Positions 15,586-24,951 are shown, counted from the stretch's first letter. The stretch: 64,000 nt of DNA from Actinocatenispora comari (GCF_017312725.1 NZ_BOPO01000113.1:84416-148415), one strand, 5' to 3'. Program-made: numbers and translations. The notes: a model not told the origin generated them from the letters alone.

Positions 15586-17238
15586 ATGTCGGACAGCGAG
15601 CCGGACGCCGGGCAGATCGTCACCGCGGAACGCATCGTCGCCGGGGACGGGACCGAGCCGGAGGCGTTCGTCGTGGTCGGCGAGTGGATCCGGCAGACCG
15701 GTCCGGTCGCGGCGCTGCGGGCGGCGTGGCCGGGCGCCACGCTGGTCGACCTCGGCGCGGTCACCCTGGTACCGGGGTTCAACGACGCGCACAGCCATCC
15801 GACCGTGTGCGCCGAGCAGCTGCTGCAGCTCGACCTCTCCCCGCAGCGGGTACCGGACCGGGCGTCGATGCTGGCCGCGCTCGCGCAGCGGGCCGCCGGC
15901 ACCCCGCCCGGCGAGTGGATCGTGGGCTGCGGGGTCGACCCGGCGCGCAGCCTCGGCGGCGTGCCGCTGACCGCCGACGAGCTGGACACCGCGTGCCCGC
16001 ACCAGCCCGTGCTGGTGGTCGACGTGACGCTGCACGCCGGTGTGCTGAACAGCGCCGGCCTAGCGCTCGCCGGGTACCGGGGGGTCGACGACGCGCCGGG
16101 CGGCGGCGAGCTGGGGCACGACGCGGCGGGGCGGTTGACCGGGGTGCTGGTCGACCAGGCGCTCTACGACGTGGCGTTCCCGGCGTTCACCCGACGGGCC
16201 ACGATCGTGCCGCGGCCGGACCGGGCGGCGGCGCAGCGGGCGTTCGTGCGGTTCGCCGGCCGGCTGCACGCGGCCGGCATCACCTCGGTGGGCGATGCGA
16301 TGGTCGGCCCCGAGTCGTGGGCGACGCTGGCCGGGCTGGCCGCGGCCGGCGAGCTGCCGCTGCGGGTCAACGCGCTGGTCGGCTACGAGCACTGGGAGTC
16401 GTTCCGGGCGCTGGAGCTGCCGGCACCGGTACCGACCGACCGGCTGCGGGTCGGCGGGGTGAAGGCGTTCGCGGACGGCGCGGTCAACGGCGGCGTCGCC
16501 TGGACCAAGCAGCCGGTACCGGCGGCGGAGGCGCCGGGCCAGCCGCGGATGTCGCCCGCCCAGCTGCGGCAGGTGGTCGCCGACGTGCACGAGCACGACG
16601 GCACGATCGCGGTGCACGCCAACGGCGACCGGGCGATCGCCGAGGTCCTGGCGGCGATCGACGCGGCGCAGCAGCGCCGACCGCGGCCACAGGTACGGCA
16701 TCGCGTCGAGCACGTCGCGATCGTCGACGACGAGATCGTCGCGGCGATGCGGGCGCTGCGGGTGGTCGCTGTGCCGTTCGGGCAGTACCCGGCGGCGCAC
16801 GGGGACAAGCTGCGCCGGTTCTACGACGCCGACCGGATCGAGCGGATGTTCGCGCACCGCACGCTGCTCGCCGCGGGCGTCCCGGTGGCCGGCTCCTCCG
16901 ACCACCCGTGCGGGCCGTACGAGCCGCTGTTCGCGCTGCAGAGCCTGGTCACCCGGCGGGACCGCAACGGCGCACCGTTCGGCGACCGCCAGGCGATCAC
17001 GGCCACCCAGGCGCTCGCCGTCTACACCACCGGCTCGGCGTACGCGTCCGGTGAGGAGGCGACCAAGGGCCGGATCGCGGCCGGACAGATCGCCGACTTC
17101 GTCGCGCTCGCCGACGATCCCCGCACCGTGGCGGCGGACCGGATCGCCGGCATCGAGGTGGTCGGTACCTGGCTCGGCGGTACCCGGGTCCACCCGGCGC
17201 CGGCCGGCCCGGGAGGGGTCCCGCCCGCGGGCGGGTAG
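15586..17238 (+). CDS. Amidohydrolase family protein (YtcJ-like, Amidohydro_3)
   Basis: A 550-aa metal-dependent hydrolase. Metal ligands are visible as GFNDAHSHPT, the Lys/Asp region VGGVKAFADGAVNG, VHANGDRAI, QVRHRVEHV and the late Asp in GSSDHPCGPY. This order matches YtcJ/imidazolonepropionase-like amidohydrolases that cleave exocyclic amides or N-acyl groups. The protein is cytoplasmic and its substrate is unknown. ATG 15586 follows GAGGGGG; GTG 15574, with GGAGG ten bases upstream, is an alternative that adds four residues. It follows a terminator and is therefore separately transcribed. Confidence 0.92.
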   Translation: MSDSEPDAGQIVTAERIVAGDGTEPEAFVVVGEWIRQTGPVAALRAAWPGATLVDLGAVTLVPGFNDAHSHPTVCAEQLLQLDLSPQRVPDRASMLAALAQRAAGTPPGEWIVGCGVDPARSLGGVPLTADELDTACPHQPVLVVDVTLHAGVLNSAGLALAGYRGVDDAPGGGELGHDAAGRLTGVLVDQALYDVAFPAFTRRATIVPRPDRAAAQRAFVRFAGRLHAAGITSVGDAMVGPESWATLAGLAAAGELPLRVNALVGYEHWESFRALELPAPVPTDRLRVGGVKAFADGAVNGGVAWTKQPVPAAEAPGQPRMSPAQLRQVVADVHEHDGTIAVHANGDRAIAEVLAAIDAAQQRRPRPQVRHRVEHVAIVDDEIVAAMRALRVVAVPFGQYPAAHGDKLRRFYDADRIERMFAHRTLLAAGVPVAGSSDHPCGPYEPLFALQSLVTRRDRNGAPFGDRQAITATQALAVYTTGSAYASGEEATKGRIAAGQIADFVALADDPRTVAADRIAGIEVVGTWLGGTRVHPAPAGPGGVPPAGG

Positions 17239-17326
17239 ACCTGTGCCGGCCGGGGCCGCCCAGGACGGCGCCGGTCGCGGCACGCACCCGACACCACCGC
17301 GGGGCCCGCGAGGCGAAGGGACAGCC

Positions 17327-18118
17327 ATGGCCGACGAGTTCATCCCGCACTACCTGCCGTCGAGCACGCCGAGCCTGGCCCGGGGCGTACCGCCGGCGCC
17401 GGCCGGGACGCTGTTCGTACTGTCCGAGCAGGGCGGGTACGCGATGCCGCCGCGCCGGTTCACGCTGCTGTTCGGCCGCGGCAGCGAGGACGGCGACGTG
17501 CACGTCCCGGTCGGTACCGACGACCCCTACATCAGCCGCTGCCACGGCCGGCTGATGTGCGACGGCGAACGGTGGTGGCTGCGCAACGCCGGCCGGCTGC
17601 CGATCCGGCTACCCGCCGACGCGCTGCTGCTGTCCGGTCAGGAGATGCCGGTGGCGCCGGGATACCTGCCGCTGCTGATCGGCCGCGGCAAGCGGTCGCA
17701 CCTGGTGGAGCTGCGGCTGGTGGGCCGCGGGCCGGCCGACACCCGCGGCGCGCCGGGCGCCTCGACCCGGGCCGATCCGAACGCCTACCCGCTGGACGAC
17801 ACCGAACGGGTGCTGCTCGCCTCGCTCGCCCAGCGGTACCTGCGGGGCGAGCCGCACGCGGCGCCGGTGGCCTGGAAGCAGGTGGTCGACGACCTGAACA
17901 TGCTGGCGCTGCCGCGCGGCAACGGGCAGCCGTGGAACGAACGGGCGGTCGCGAACGCGGTGGCCCGCATCCGGGCCAGCATCCCGGACCTGCCGTCGCC
18001 GGACGAGCTGGGCGTACCGCTGGGCAACGCGGTCAACGCGACCCTGATCCAGGCGTTGCTGCGTTCGGCCACCCTGACCCCGGCCGATCTCGCCCGGCTG
18101 GACGGCCCGGACGGTTGA
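17327..18118 (+). CDS. FHA domain protein
   Basis: A 263-aa cytoplasmic protein. Residues about 40-125 form a forkhead-associated domain that binds phosphothreonine. The conserved residues are all there: FGRG, then ISRCHGRL (Ser-x-x-His), then the Asn in LRNAGRLPI. The C-terminal half is helical (DDTERVLLASLAQRYLRGE, VAWKQVVDDLNML, NERAVANAVARIRA) and resembles a winged or helical effector region. GAAGGG precedes the start. It faces the Ser/Thr kinase gene with about 50 bases between stops, so it is an attractive substrate or reader of that kinase; that link is inference from position. Confidence 0.88.
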   Translation: MADEFIPHYLPSSTPSLARGVPPAPAGTLFVLSEQGGYAMPPRRFTLLFGRGSEDGDVHVPVGTDDPYISRCHGRLMCDGERWWLRNAGRLPIRLPADALLLSGQEMPVAPGYLPLLIGRGKRSHLVELRLVGRGPADTRGAPGASTRADPNAYPLDDTERVLLASLAQRYLRGEPHAAPVAWKQVVDDLNMLALPRGNGQPWNERAVANAVARIRASIPDLPSPDELGVPLGNAVNATLIQALLRSATLTPADLARLDGPDG

Positions 18119-18167
18119 TCGCCGGAGCCGGGCCGGCCGGGCCCGGACGGGCGGTCGACAGCGCGGG

Positions 18168-20615
18168 TCAGCGGGGGCCGGCGTCGAACCGCCACCAGTC
18201 CAGCAGCACGTCCGGGCTGGTGGCCCCGAACGACAGGGTGAGGATCTCCAGGTGATCGTCGGTCCAGGCGAGCGTGTAGCTGCCGGCGTGCCGGGCGCAG
18301 CCGAGCCGGCCCCGGGCTCCGTCGTTGCGGTACGGCGCGTCGCCGTGGAAGTCGGCCGGCGAGTCGGTGCAGCGCGGCCCGCTGATCCCGACGTTCGCCG
18401 CGTACGCGGCGTTCATCGAGGCCGCGTCGTCGAACTGGTAGTAGAACACGATGCTGGTACCGCGGGTCGGGCCGCAGACCACCGCGGTCACCGTCGCGTC
18501 GCCCACGTTCGAGGTGATCTGGTCGTGCGGCGGGCGCATGCAGTCCACCCGGGACGCGGCCGGTACGTGCCGCAGCAGCGCGCGTTCGGCCGCGGTCGGG
18601 AACACCGGGTCGGCGTGCGCGTTCACCGCGGCGGCGATCTTCGCGGTCGGCGCGGCGAACCCGTAGTAGCCGCGCCACCAGCGGGCCAGCTCGCCGGGCT
18701 TGGTCCCGGTCGCGGTGGCGAGCAGGCGCAGCGGCTCGACGCTCCAGGTCAGCACGGGGGCGTCGTGCTCACCGCGGTGGCACAGCAACTGGCCGACCGG
18801 CACGCTGCGCAGGTCCAGCGACCGCACGCCGAGGAACCCGGGCGCCGCGCCGTCGCTGCAGTCGACGCCGCTGGGCGCCCGCACCGCCGTGGACCGGCGG
18901 TGCACCGCCGCGGTCAGCGCCGCGTCGCTGCCGAACTGGTAGTACGACACCGAGCTCGCGCCGTCGCCGGGCGGGTCGCAGGTGACGGCGGCGGTGAGCC
19001 CGGGCAGGTCGTCGACGCTGCCGGCGGCGGCGCGGCGGCAGCCGGACAGCGCGACCAGGCCGGTCAGCGCGCGTTCCGCCGCGGTCGGGTAGGCGGCCAG
19101 CCGGACCCAGCCCGACCACGCCGCGCCGAGCGCACCGGCGTTGCCGCCGACGACCGTACCGACGGTGCGGGCATCGATGTCGGTCCAGGTCAGCGTCGTC
19201 TCCCCGTACCCGGTGGCGCACAGCACCCGACCGATGCCGGCGCCGGTGGCCGGGTAGCGGTGCTCGCCGTCGGTACCGGCGGGGCAGTCCCCGCTGCCGC
19301 TGGGCACCCGGGCCGCCCGGACCGCCGACCGGTAGGCGGCATCCAGCGCGGGCTTGCCGTCGTACAGCCCGAACCGGACCGTGCGGGTACCGGTGCGGCA
19401 GGTCAGCGCGGTGTCCGCGGCGGCGAACCGGCCGGTCGGCGCGGCGAGACGACAGTCGGCCCGCAGCGCGGTGGGGATCCGCGCCAGCGCGGCGCCGTCC
19501 GGGCGGTCACCGACCCGCGGCCCCAGCCCGTACCAGACGCCCAGGCCGGCCACGCCGACCAGCGCCACCGCGAGCAGCCCGGCGACGACGCGATGGCGTC
19601 GCGCCAGCCGGCCGAGCCGGCGGACCGGGACCGAGCCACCGGCCCGGCGGACCGGGACCGAGCCACCGAGCCGGCGGACCGGGACCGAGGCACCGAGCCG
19701 GCGCGCCGCGACCCGTCCACCGCGGGCGGCGCGGCCGGCGCCGCCCGGAACCGGCGGCCCGGCGGTGCCGGCCGCCGCCGCCCGCAACGCGGTGACGAAC
19801 TCGCCGCAGCTCGGGTACCGCTGCGCCGGATCCCGCGCCATCGCCCGGGCCACGACCTCGTCCAGTCCCGGCGGCAGACCGGCGACCCGCGCCGAGACGG
19901 GCGGTGGATCGGTGCTCAGCTGGCTGGCCCGGACCGCGTGCGTGTCGGACGACTCGAACGGCGGGGTGCCGGCCAGGCACGCGTAGACCACGGCACCGAG
20001 CGAGTACACGTCGCCGCGCCGGCCGGCGACCGGGTCCGGCGCGGAGAACCCGGGGGTGCCGAACGGCGCGCTGCCGGGCACGGTCAGCTGCTCGCCGGCG
20101 ATCTTCGCGATGCCGAAGTCGCACAGGTAGGCATGGTCGGTGCCGCCGGCGAGCAGCACGTTGCGCGGCTTGACGTCCCGGTGCACCACGCCCGCCTCGT
20201 GCGCGTAGTCCAGCGCGGAGGCCAGCTGGGCGGCCAGGTGCAGGGTGCGGTCCAGCCCGAGCGGGCCGTCGGTGTCCAGCCTGGTCTGCAGGTCCGGCCC
20301 ACCCGGGCCGTCGCCCGGCACGTACGGCATGACGAGGTAGCCGGGGCGCTCGGTGGGACCGGCGTCGGCGAGCAGCGGGATGATGTTCGGGTGCGTCAGC
20401 CGGGCCGCCACCGCCACCTCGCGGGCGAACCGGGCCGGGTCGGCGCCGTCGGCCGGGATCTTCACCGCGACCAGCCGGTCGTGCAGACCGGTGTCGCGGG
20501 CCAGGTAGACCTCGCTCATCGCGGTCTGCGCCAGCCGCCGCACGATCCGGTACCGCGGGATCGCCCGGGCCACGTCGGCGGCGTCGGGGAACGGCGGAAC
20601 GGTCGGATCCACCAC
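18168..20615 (-). CDS. Transmembrane Ser/Thr protein kinase with triplicated ectodomain
   Basis: An 815-aa PknB-type kinase. Catalytic residues are Lys52 (VAVKIP), Asp147 (HRDVKPRN) and Asp166 (DFGIA), and the activation loop ends GTPGFSAPD. The ATP-binding loop reads LAQTAMSEVY and lacks all three usual glycines. A juxtamembrane stretch has nine-residue repeats (RRLGGSVPV) before the single membrane helix (VVAGLLAVALVGVAGLGVWY). The outside part consists of three repeats of about 140 residues with paired cysteines, a YYQF motif and LTWT strands; these look like PASTA-unrelated sensor domains. The start is GTG 20615 or 20612, the second giving better spacing to AGGAGG. Confidence 0.92.
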   Translation of the reverse strand: MVDPTVPPFPDAADVARAIPRYRIVRRLAQTAMSEVYLARDTGLHDRLVAVKIPADGADPARFAREVAVAARLTHPNIIPLLADAGPTERPGYLVMPYVPGDGPGGPDLQTRLDTDGPLGLDRTLHLAAQLASALDYAHEAGVVHRDVKPRNVLLAGGTDHAYLCDFGIAKIAGEQLTVPGSAPFGTPGFSAPDPVAGRRGDVYSLGAVVYACLAGTPPFESSDTHAVRASQLSTDPPPVSARVAGLPPGLDEVVARAMARDPAQRYPSCGEFVTALRAAAAGTAGPPVPGGAGRAARGGRVAARRLGASVPVRRLGGSVPVRRAGGSVPVRRLGRLARRHRVVAGLLAVALVGVAGLGVWYGLGPRVGDRPDGAALARIPTALRADCRLAAPTGRFAAADTALTCRTGTRTVRFGLYDGKPALDAAYRSAVRAARVPSGSGDCPAGTDGEHRYPATGAGIGRVLCATGYGETTLTWTDIDARTVGTVVGGNAGALGAAWSGWVRLAAYPTAAERALTGLVALSGCRRAAAGSVDDLPGLTAAVTCDPPGDGASSVSYYQFGSDAALTAAVHRRSTAVRAPSGVDCSDGAAPGFLGVRSLDLRSVPVGQLLCHRGEHDAPVLTWSVEPLRLLATATGTKPGELARWWRGYYGFAAPTAKIAAAVNAHADPVFPTAAERALLRHVPAASRVDCMRPPHDQITSNVGDATVTAVVCGPTRGTSIVFYYQFDDAASMNAAYAANVGISGPRCTDSPADFHGDAPYRNDGARGRLGCARHAGSYTLAWTDDHLEILTLSFGATSPDVLLDWWRFDAGPR
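19614..19701. repeat. 27-bp tandem repeat inside kinase gene
   Basis: Three near-identical 27-bp units begin at 19621, 19648 and 19675 (CGGACCGGGACCGAGCCACC plus a seven-base variable end), and a partial copy lies in front. They encode the nine-residue repeat of the juxtamembrane region of the kinase, so copy-number change keeps the frame. Confidence 0.9.
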
Positions 20616-20732
20616 AGCCTCCTGCCACCACCCACCGCACCGGCGCCGGCGGGACCCGCCGCGCCACCCTCATCGGTACCACGAATTCAACCAGAACCGC
20701 CGCTTCGGGCGGCTCGCACCTCGGAGGTAGCA

Positions 20733-21215
20733 ATGCCCCGTCCGGTACTCCCCCTGCTGGTCGCGGCCGCCGTTGCGGTCTCGGTCGCCGGTTGCGGCGG
20801 CTCCGGCGACGACACCGCCACCGGCGCCGGCAGCCACCGGCCGGCCGCGCCGGCCGCCTCGGCCACGAGCCCCAGCGCGCCGAGCCCGAGTCCGAGCCGG
20901 ACCGGCCCGACGCTGCCGGCCGCCGCCGACGGTACCGACATCCACGCCTGCTACGACGGGCGGTGCGAGGTCCGGGTCCGCGCGCCGCAGCGCATCCCGC
21001 TGTCGCCGAAGACCGGTTTCGCCAAGCTGACCGTCACCTCCATCACCGCGCAGGGCATGCGGGTCGACACGGTCGGCACCAACGGCAGCACCGGTCAGGC
21101 GACGGTGTCCGCGCAGGGCGGCGGGTACGCGATCGCCACCCTGAACGGGCTGGAGATCGCCACCCTCGGGGTGCTCGACGGCGTCGCGGTCATCCGCCTG
21201 TCCCCCGCCGGCTGA
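20733..21215 (+). CDS. Hypothetical lipoprotein
   Basis: A 160-aa lipoprotein. The signal peptide (PLLVAAAVAVSVAGC) ends in lipobox VAGC with lipidated Cys21. A Pro/Ser/Ala-rich linker (ATSPSAPSPSPSRTG) follows. The globular C-terminal part of about 90 residues has a CYDGRCEVRV disulfide pair and repeated strands (KLTVTSITAQGMRVD, ATVSAQGGGYAIATL). The function is unknown. GGAGG lies seven bases before the ATG. It is divergent from the Ser/Thr kinase and may share its promoter region; a bidirectional terminator follows. Confidence 0.88.
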   Translation: MPRPVLPLLVAAAVAVSVAGCGGSGDDTATGAGSHRPAAPAASATSPSAPSPSPSRTGPTLPAAADGTDIHACYDGRCEVRVRAPQRIPLSPKTGFAKLTVTSITAQGMRVDTVGTNGSTGQATVSAQGGGYAIATLNGLEIATLGVLDGVAVIRLSPAG

Positions 21216-21264
21216 GCCCGGCCGTACCGTCCCGAGCCGCCGGTCCGGCCCGGGTGCGGAGCGA

Positions 21265-21294
21265 CCGTCCCGGCCCGGACGCCGGCCGGGACGG
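21265..21294. terminator. Bidirectional hairpin terminator
   Basis: Perfect 11-bp stem, arms CCGTCCCGGCC (21265-21275) and GGCCGGGACGG (21284-21294), eight-base loop. It lies between the convergent lipoprotein and GH76 genes and can end both transcripts. Confidence 0.78.
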
Positions 21295-21299
21295 GACGC

Positions 21300-22757
21300 T
21301 CAGGAGGCGGCGTTGAGCAGGTCGAGGGCGCTGTGCTGGCAGCCGTGGCCGGTGGGGCCGCGGCCGTCGCCGGCCCAGTGCGGGCCGTACAGATCCAGCG
21401 GGTCGCGGTCGTTCGCGTAGGCGGTGTCGGCCTGCCGGTGCAGGTAGCCGGCGTACGGGTGGTCGGACAGCACGGAGTCGAGCAGGCCGAGCCCCCGCAC
21501 GTACGCACCCTTGAACGACGGCCCGTCGCCGGCGCAGCTGTCCGCCTCGTTCGGATCGCGCAGCGTGCCACCGGGGTTCAGCGTGGTGGAGCCGGTCGAG
21601 GCGTCGGCGAGGGTACGGGCGGTGTCCAGCACGGCGCCGTCGCCCGTGGCCCGGTACAGCTCCGCCAGCCCGCCGAGGATCACCCCCTGGTTGTACGTGT
21701 ACGTCGGGTGCCCGTCGTTGTGGCAGCCACTGTCGAGCCCGTCGTTGACCAGGTGCGACGAGTTGATCATGCCGGTGCCCTGGAACCAGGCCCACTCCTG
21801 TCGCGCCCGCGCCAGGTAGGTCGTGTCGCCGCCGATCCGGTTGTGCAGCGCGGCGTTGAGCTCCAGGTACAGCTCGTTGGCGATGGCGTTCTTGTAGCCG
21901 GTGTTGCCGGTGTTCCACAGCACGCCGCCGCCGCACAGGTCGGTCCAGTAGCGGGCCATGTCGTCGGCGTCGGCCCGCGCCGTGGTCAGGTAGCGGGCGT
22001 CGCCGGTCAGGTCGTACGCGTCCAGCCAGGCGAGGCCCCACCAGCCGGTGTCGTCCACGTAGTCGTTGGTGAAGTCGCCGCCCTGCGCGGTGCGGTTCTT
22101 GTCGTAGGTCGTCGAGATCGCGTACTCGTAGCTGGGCATGCCGCTGGTGCGCGCGTTGTCGATGATCGCGGTCAGCGCGTTGGCGGAGGTCCACCAGCCG
22201 TTGCCGCCGAACAGCCCGGTGTCCCGGTCGTACATCATCATCAGGCCGGTGGCCGCCGCGGTGCTGCGGCTCCACGCGTTCCAGGTCGACCGGGCCCAGG
22301 GGGTGCAGGCGATCGCGGTCGAGCCGGCGGCCTGGCCGCAGGCGCGCAGCGCGCCGACCCCGGCGTCGTTCCAGTCGTCCACGTTGTACATCAGGGTGCG
22401 CCAGCCGCTCGAACCGCTCGGCGTGGACGTGTCGCCGAGCTTGCTGCCGGTCGACCAGCTCTGCCCGCCGTCGTACGAGCGGTCCAGCCACACCTCGTCG
22501 CCGCCGGTGCCGCCGTCGATCGACGCCCAGCCCATCGCGTCGGTGTCGTCGACGTGCAGCCGGATCGTCCGGCCCGACAGGCTGGCCTGCACCGGTACCC
22601 GCTCCGCCGGCGCGAGCGCCGGATCCCTTCCGTCGCAGTAGGTGTTGCACACCGACTGGTTCGCGGCCGCCGCCGGCCCGGCCGCCGGTACCAGCACCAG
22701 CGCCGCACCGCAGACCACCGCCGCCCCGGCCCGACACCACATCCGACGCAGGTTCAT
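21300..22757 (-). CDS. Secreted glycoside hydrolase family 76 (alpha-1,6-mannanase-like)
   Basis: A 485-aa exported enzyme. Residues 1-33 are a signal peptide (GAAVVCGAALVLVPAAGPAAA). The C-terminal 330 residues are an (alpha/alpha)6 barrel of GH76. They include the paired catalytic aspartates in NDYVDDTGWWGLAWLDAY, the preceding GGNGWWTSANALTAI, and YKNAIANELYLELNAAL, TYTYNQGVILGGLAELY and DGPSFKGAYVRGL. Such enzymes cut alpha-1,6-mannan of fungi or of mycobacterial-type lipomannan. The N-terminal 100 residues (NQSVCNTYCDGRDPALAP and on) are an accessory domain seen in actinomycete members. GGGAGG is five bases before ATG 22757. It is divergent from the S53 peptidase gene. Confidence 0.92.
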   Translation of the reverse strand: MNLRRMWCRAGAAVVCGAALVLVPAAGPAAAANQSVCNTYCDGRDPALAPAERVPVQASLSGRTIRLHVDDTDAMGWASIDGGTGGDEVWLDRSYDGGQSWSTGSKLGDTSTPSGSSGWRTLMYNVDDWNDAGVGALRACGQAAGSTAIACTPWARSTWNAWSRSTAAATGLMMMYDRDTGLFGGNGWWTSANALTAIIDNARTSGMPSYEYAISTTYDKNRTAQGGDFTNDYVDDTGWWGLAWLDAYDLTGDARYLTTARADADDMARYWTDLCGGGVLWNTGNTGYKNAIANELYLELNAALHNRIGGDTTYLARARQEWAWFQGTGMINSSHLVNDGLDSGCHNDGHPTYTYNQGVILGGLAELYRATGDGAVLDTARTLADASTGSTTLNPGGTLRDPNEADSCAGDGPSFKGAYVRGLGLLDSVLSDHPYAGYLHRQADTAYANDRDPLDLYGPHWAGDGRGPTGHGCQHSALDLLNAAS

Positions 22758-22965
22758 CGCGACCTCCCGTACCGTCGCCGCCGGGTGAGGGGGCCCGGCG
22801 TCTCGTATCGGCCAGTCTGCCCCGAATTCGGCGCGGGCCAAGGTTCGAGGACGGTAAAGCGTGGCTCGACTCGGCCACGAGCGCGGCGCGGCGCTTGACC
22901 CGGATATCCGCCGAGAGTTTGCTGACGGCGTCTGTTCGGTTCCCGTGCCCTCAAGGAGGCACCGT

Positions 22966-24951
22966 ATGGGAAGAACCGTGCGGCCCGGGCGGCTGATCGT
23001 CGGCTCGCTCGTCGCCACCACCGCCCTCGGGCTCACCGTCCTGTCCGCCCCGGCCTTCGCCGGCGGCCGGCACCAGATCGCCGACAGCACCCCCCGGTGG
23101 CTGCCGCACGCGCACGCCGTCGGCGACACCGCCGCGGCCAGCCGGGTCGACTTCGGCGTCCTGCTGCACATGCGCGACCACACCGGCGCCGTCGACACGC
23201 TGCGCGACGTGTCCGACCCGACCAGCGCGCACTACGGCGACTGGTTGTCCTCGGCGCGGTTCCGCTCCCGGTACGCGCCGGCCGCCGCCGACGTGTCCGC
23301 GGTGCGCAGCTGGCTGTCCGGGCAGGGGTTCCGGGTCGGTGACTCGCTCGGCGGCGGCATGTACGTCGAGGCCAGCGGTACCGCGAAGCAGGTCGAGCAC
23401 GCGTTCGCGACCACCCTCAAGACCTACTCGTACCGCGGGATGAAGGTGCGCTCCAACGACGGCGCGCTGTCGTTCCCGGCCGGTACCCCGGCGCAGGTCA
23501 CCCGCTCGGTGGCCGGCGTGCTCGGCGTCGACCAGGGCTCCCAGCTGCACAAGCCGGCGGACGAGGCGCCCGGCCCGCCGACCGGCTCGCGCTACGGCGT
23601 GAACGTCAAGCCCTGCTCGGCCTACTTCGGTCAGCAGACCGCGACCGACAAGCCGGCCGCGTACGGGAAGAAGCAGCCGTACGCGTCCTGCGGCTACGGG
23701 CCCCAGCAGTTGCAGTCCGCGTACGGGGAGAGCGCGCTGCTGCGCGCCGGCATCACCGGCCGCGGGGTCACCGTGGCGATCACCGACGCGTACGCGGCGC
23801 CGACCATCTACGCCGACGCCCAGCAGTACAACAGGGTGCACCACCAGCCCGGGTTCCGGCCCGGCCAGTTCCGGCAGATCACGCCGGGGCCGGACGGCTA
23901 CGACATGATCGACGAGTGCGGCGGCAACGGCTGGTACGGCGAGGAGACCCTCGACGTCGAGGCGGTGCACGCGATGGCGCCCGGCGCGAACATCGTGTAC
24001 GTCGGCGCCAAGGACTGCTCGTCCGGGCTGGACGACGCGTGGGCGAAGACGATCGACGACCACGTCGCCGACGTCGTCACCAACTCGTGGACCGACGGTA
24101 CCGACGACGTGTCGGTGCTCGGCCAGGACTACGTCGACTTCTACGACCAGTTCTCGCTGGAGGCGGCGCTGACCGGGATCACCGTCAACTTCTCCTCCGG
24201 TGACGACGGCGACCACACGGCCGGCGGTACCGACCTGGGCGCGAAGACGGTGGAGTTCCCGGCCGACGAGCCGTACGTGACCGCCGTCGGCGGCACCAGC
24301 ATCGGCATCGACGCGCACGGCCGACGCGTCTTCGAGCACGGCTGGCAGACCTCGTACGCCGACCTCGCGGACGGTTCCTGGGGCGCGCTGCCCGGGCCGT
24401 ACTCCTCCGGCGGTGGCGGCGGCACCAGCGTGCTGTTCGACCAGCCGTTCTACCAGCAGGGACGGGTGCCCGGCTCGATCTCGCAGACCAACGGCGGCGC
24501 GCCGATGCGCGCGGTGCCGGACATCTCGATGGTGGGCGACCCGAACACCGGCATGGTGGTCGGCGAGACGCAGGTGTTCCCGGACGGCACCTACTTCGAC
24601 CAGTACCGGATCGGCGGTACCAGCCTGTCCTCGCCGCTGCTCGCCGGCGTGGTCGCGATGGCCGACCAGCTGACGCACCGCTCCCTCGGGTTCGTCAACC
24701 CGGCCTACTACCGGCTGCTGCGCACGCCGGCGCTCTACGACGTGACCGCGCCGCGCGCCCCGCTCGCCGAGGTGCGCACCAACCTGGTCAACGGCGTGGA
24801 CGCCACCGACGGCAAGAGCTACCAGCTGCAGACGATCGACGTGCAGACCAGCACCATCCACAGCACCCCCGGGTACGACGCCGAGACCGGTGTCGGTACC
24901 CCGCGTGGCCCGCTGTTCTTCGCCGGCCTCGCCGTCACCTCGCACCACTGA
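22966..24951 (+). CDS. Secreted S53 family (sedolisin) serine peptidase
   Basis: A 661-aa exported acid-active peptidase. A signal peptide is followed by the activation pro-domain (residues about 55-200, PTSAHYGDWLSSARF, GLSQ-like FRVGDSLGGGMYVEASGTAKQVEHAF). The catalytic part carries the family triad Glu326 and Asp330 (YGEETLDVEAVHA), oxyanion Asp413 (SSGDDGD) and nucleophile Ser553 (GGTSLSSP). All residues are present, so it should be active after autoprocessing. AAGGAGG precedes the ATG. It is paired divergently with GH76, with an inverted repeat CGTGGC-N8-GCCACG (near 22860-22880) between them that may be an operator. A strong hairpin follows the stop. Confidence 0.95.
   Translation: MGRTVRPGRLIVGSLVATTALGLTVLSAPAFAGGRHQIADSTPRWLPHAHAVGDTAAASRVDFGVLLHMRDHTGAVDTLRDVSDPTSAHYGDWLSSARFRSRYAPAAADVSAVRSWLSGQGFRVGDSLGGGMYVEASGTAKQVEHAFATTLKTYSYRGMKVRSNDGALSFPAGTPAQVTRSVAGVLGVDQGSQLHKPADEAPGPPTGSRYGVNVKPCSAYFGQQTATDKPAAYGKKQPYASCGYGPQQLQSAYGESALLRAGITGRGVTVAITDAYAAPTIYADAQQYNRVHHQPGFRPGQFRQITPGPDGYDMIDECGGNGWYGEETLDVEAVHAMAPGANIVYVGAKDCSSGLDDAWAKTIDDHVADVVTNSWTDGTDDVSVLGQDYVDFYDQFSLEAALTGITVNFSSGDDGDHTAGGTDLGAKTVEFPADEPYVTAVGGTSIGIDAHGRRVFEHGWQTSYADLADGSWGALPGPYSSGGGGGTSVLFDQPFYQQGRVPGSISQTNGGAPMRAVPDISMVGDPNTGMVVGETQVFPDGTYFDQYRIGGTSLSSPLLAGVVAMADQLTHRSLGFVNPAYYRLLRTPALYDVTAPRAPLAEVRTNLVNGVDATDGKSYQLQTIDVQTSTIHSTPGYDAETGVGTPRGPLFFAGLAVTSHH

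Noticed and set aside
22860..22885. CGTGGC-N8-GCCACG as a firm operator for GH76 and S53 genes
   Set aside because: Only six-base arms in very GC-rich DNA; kept as a remark in the S53 entry.
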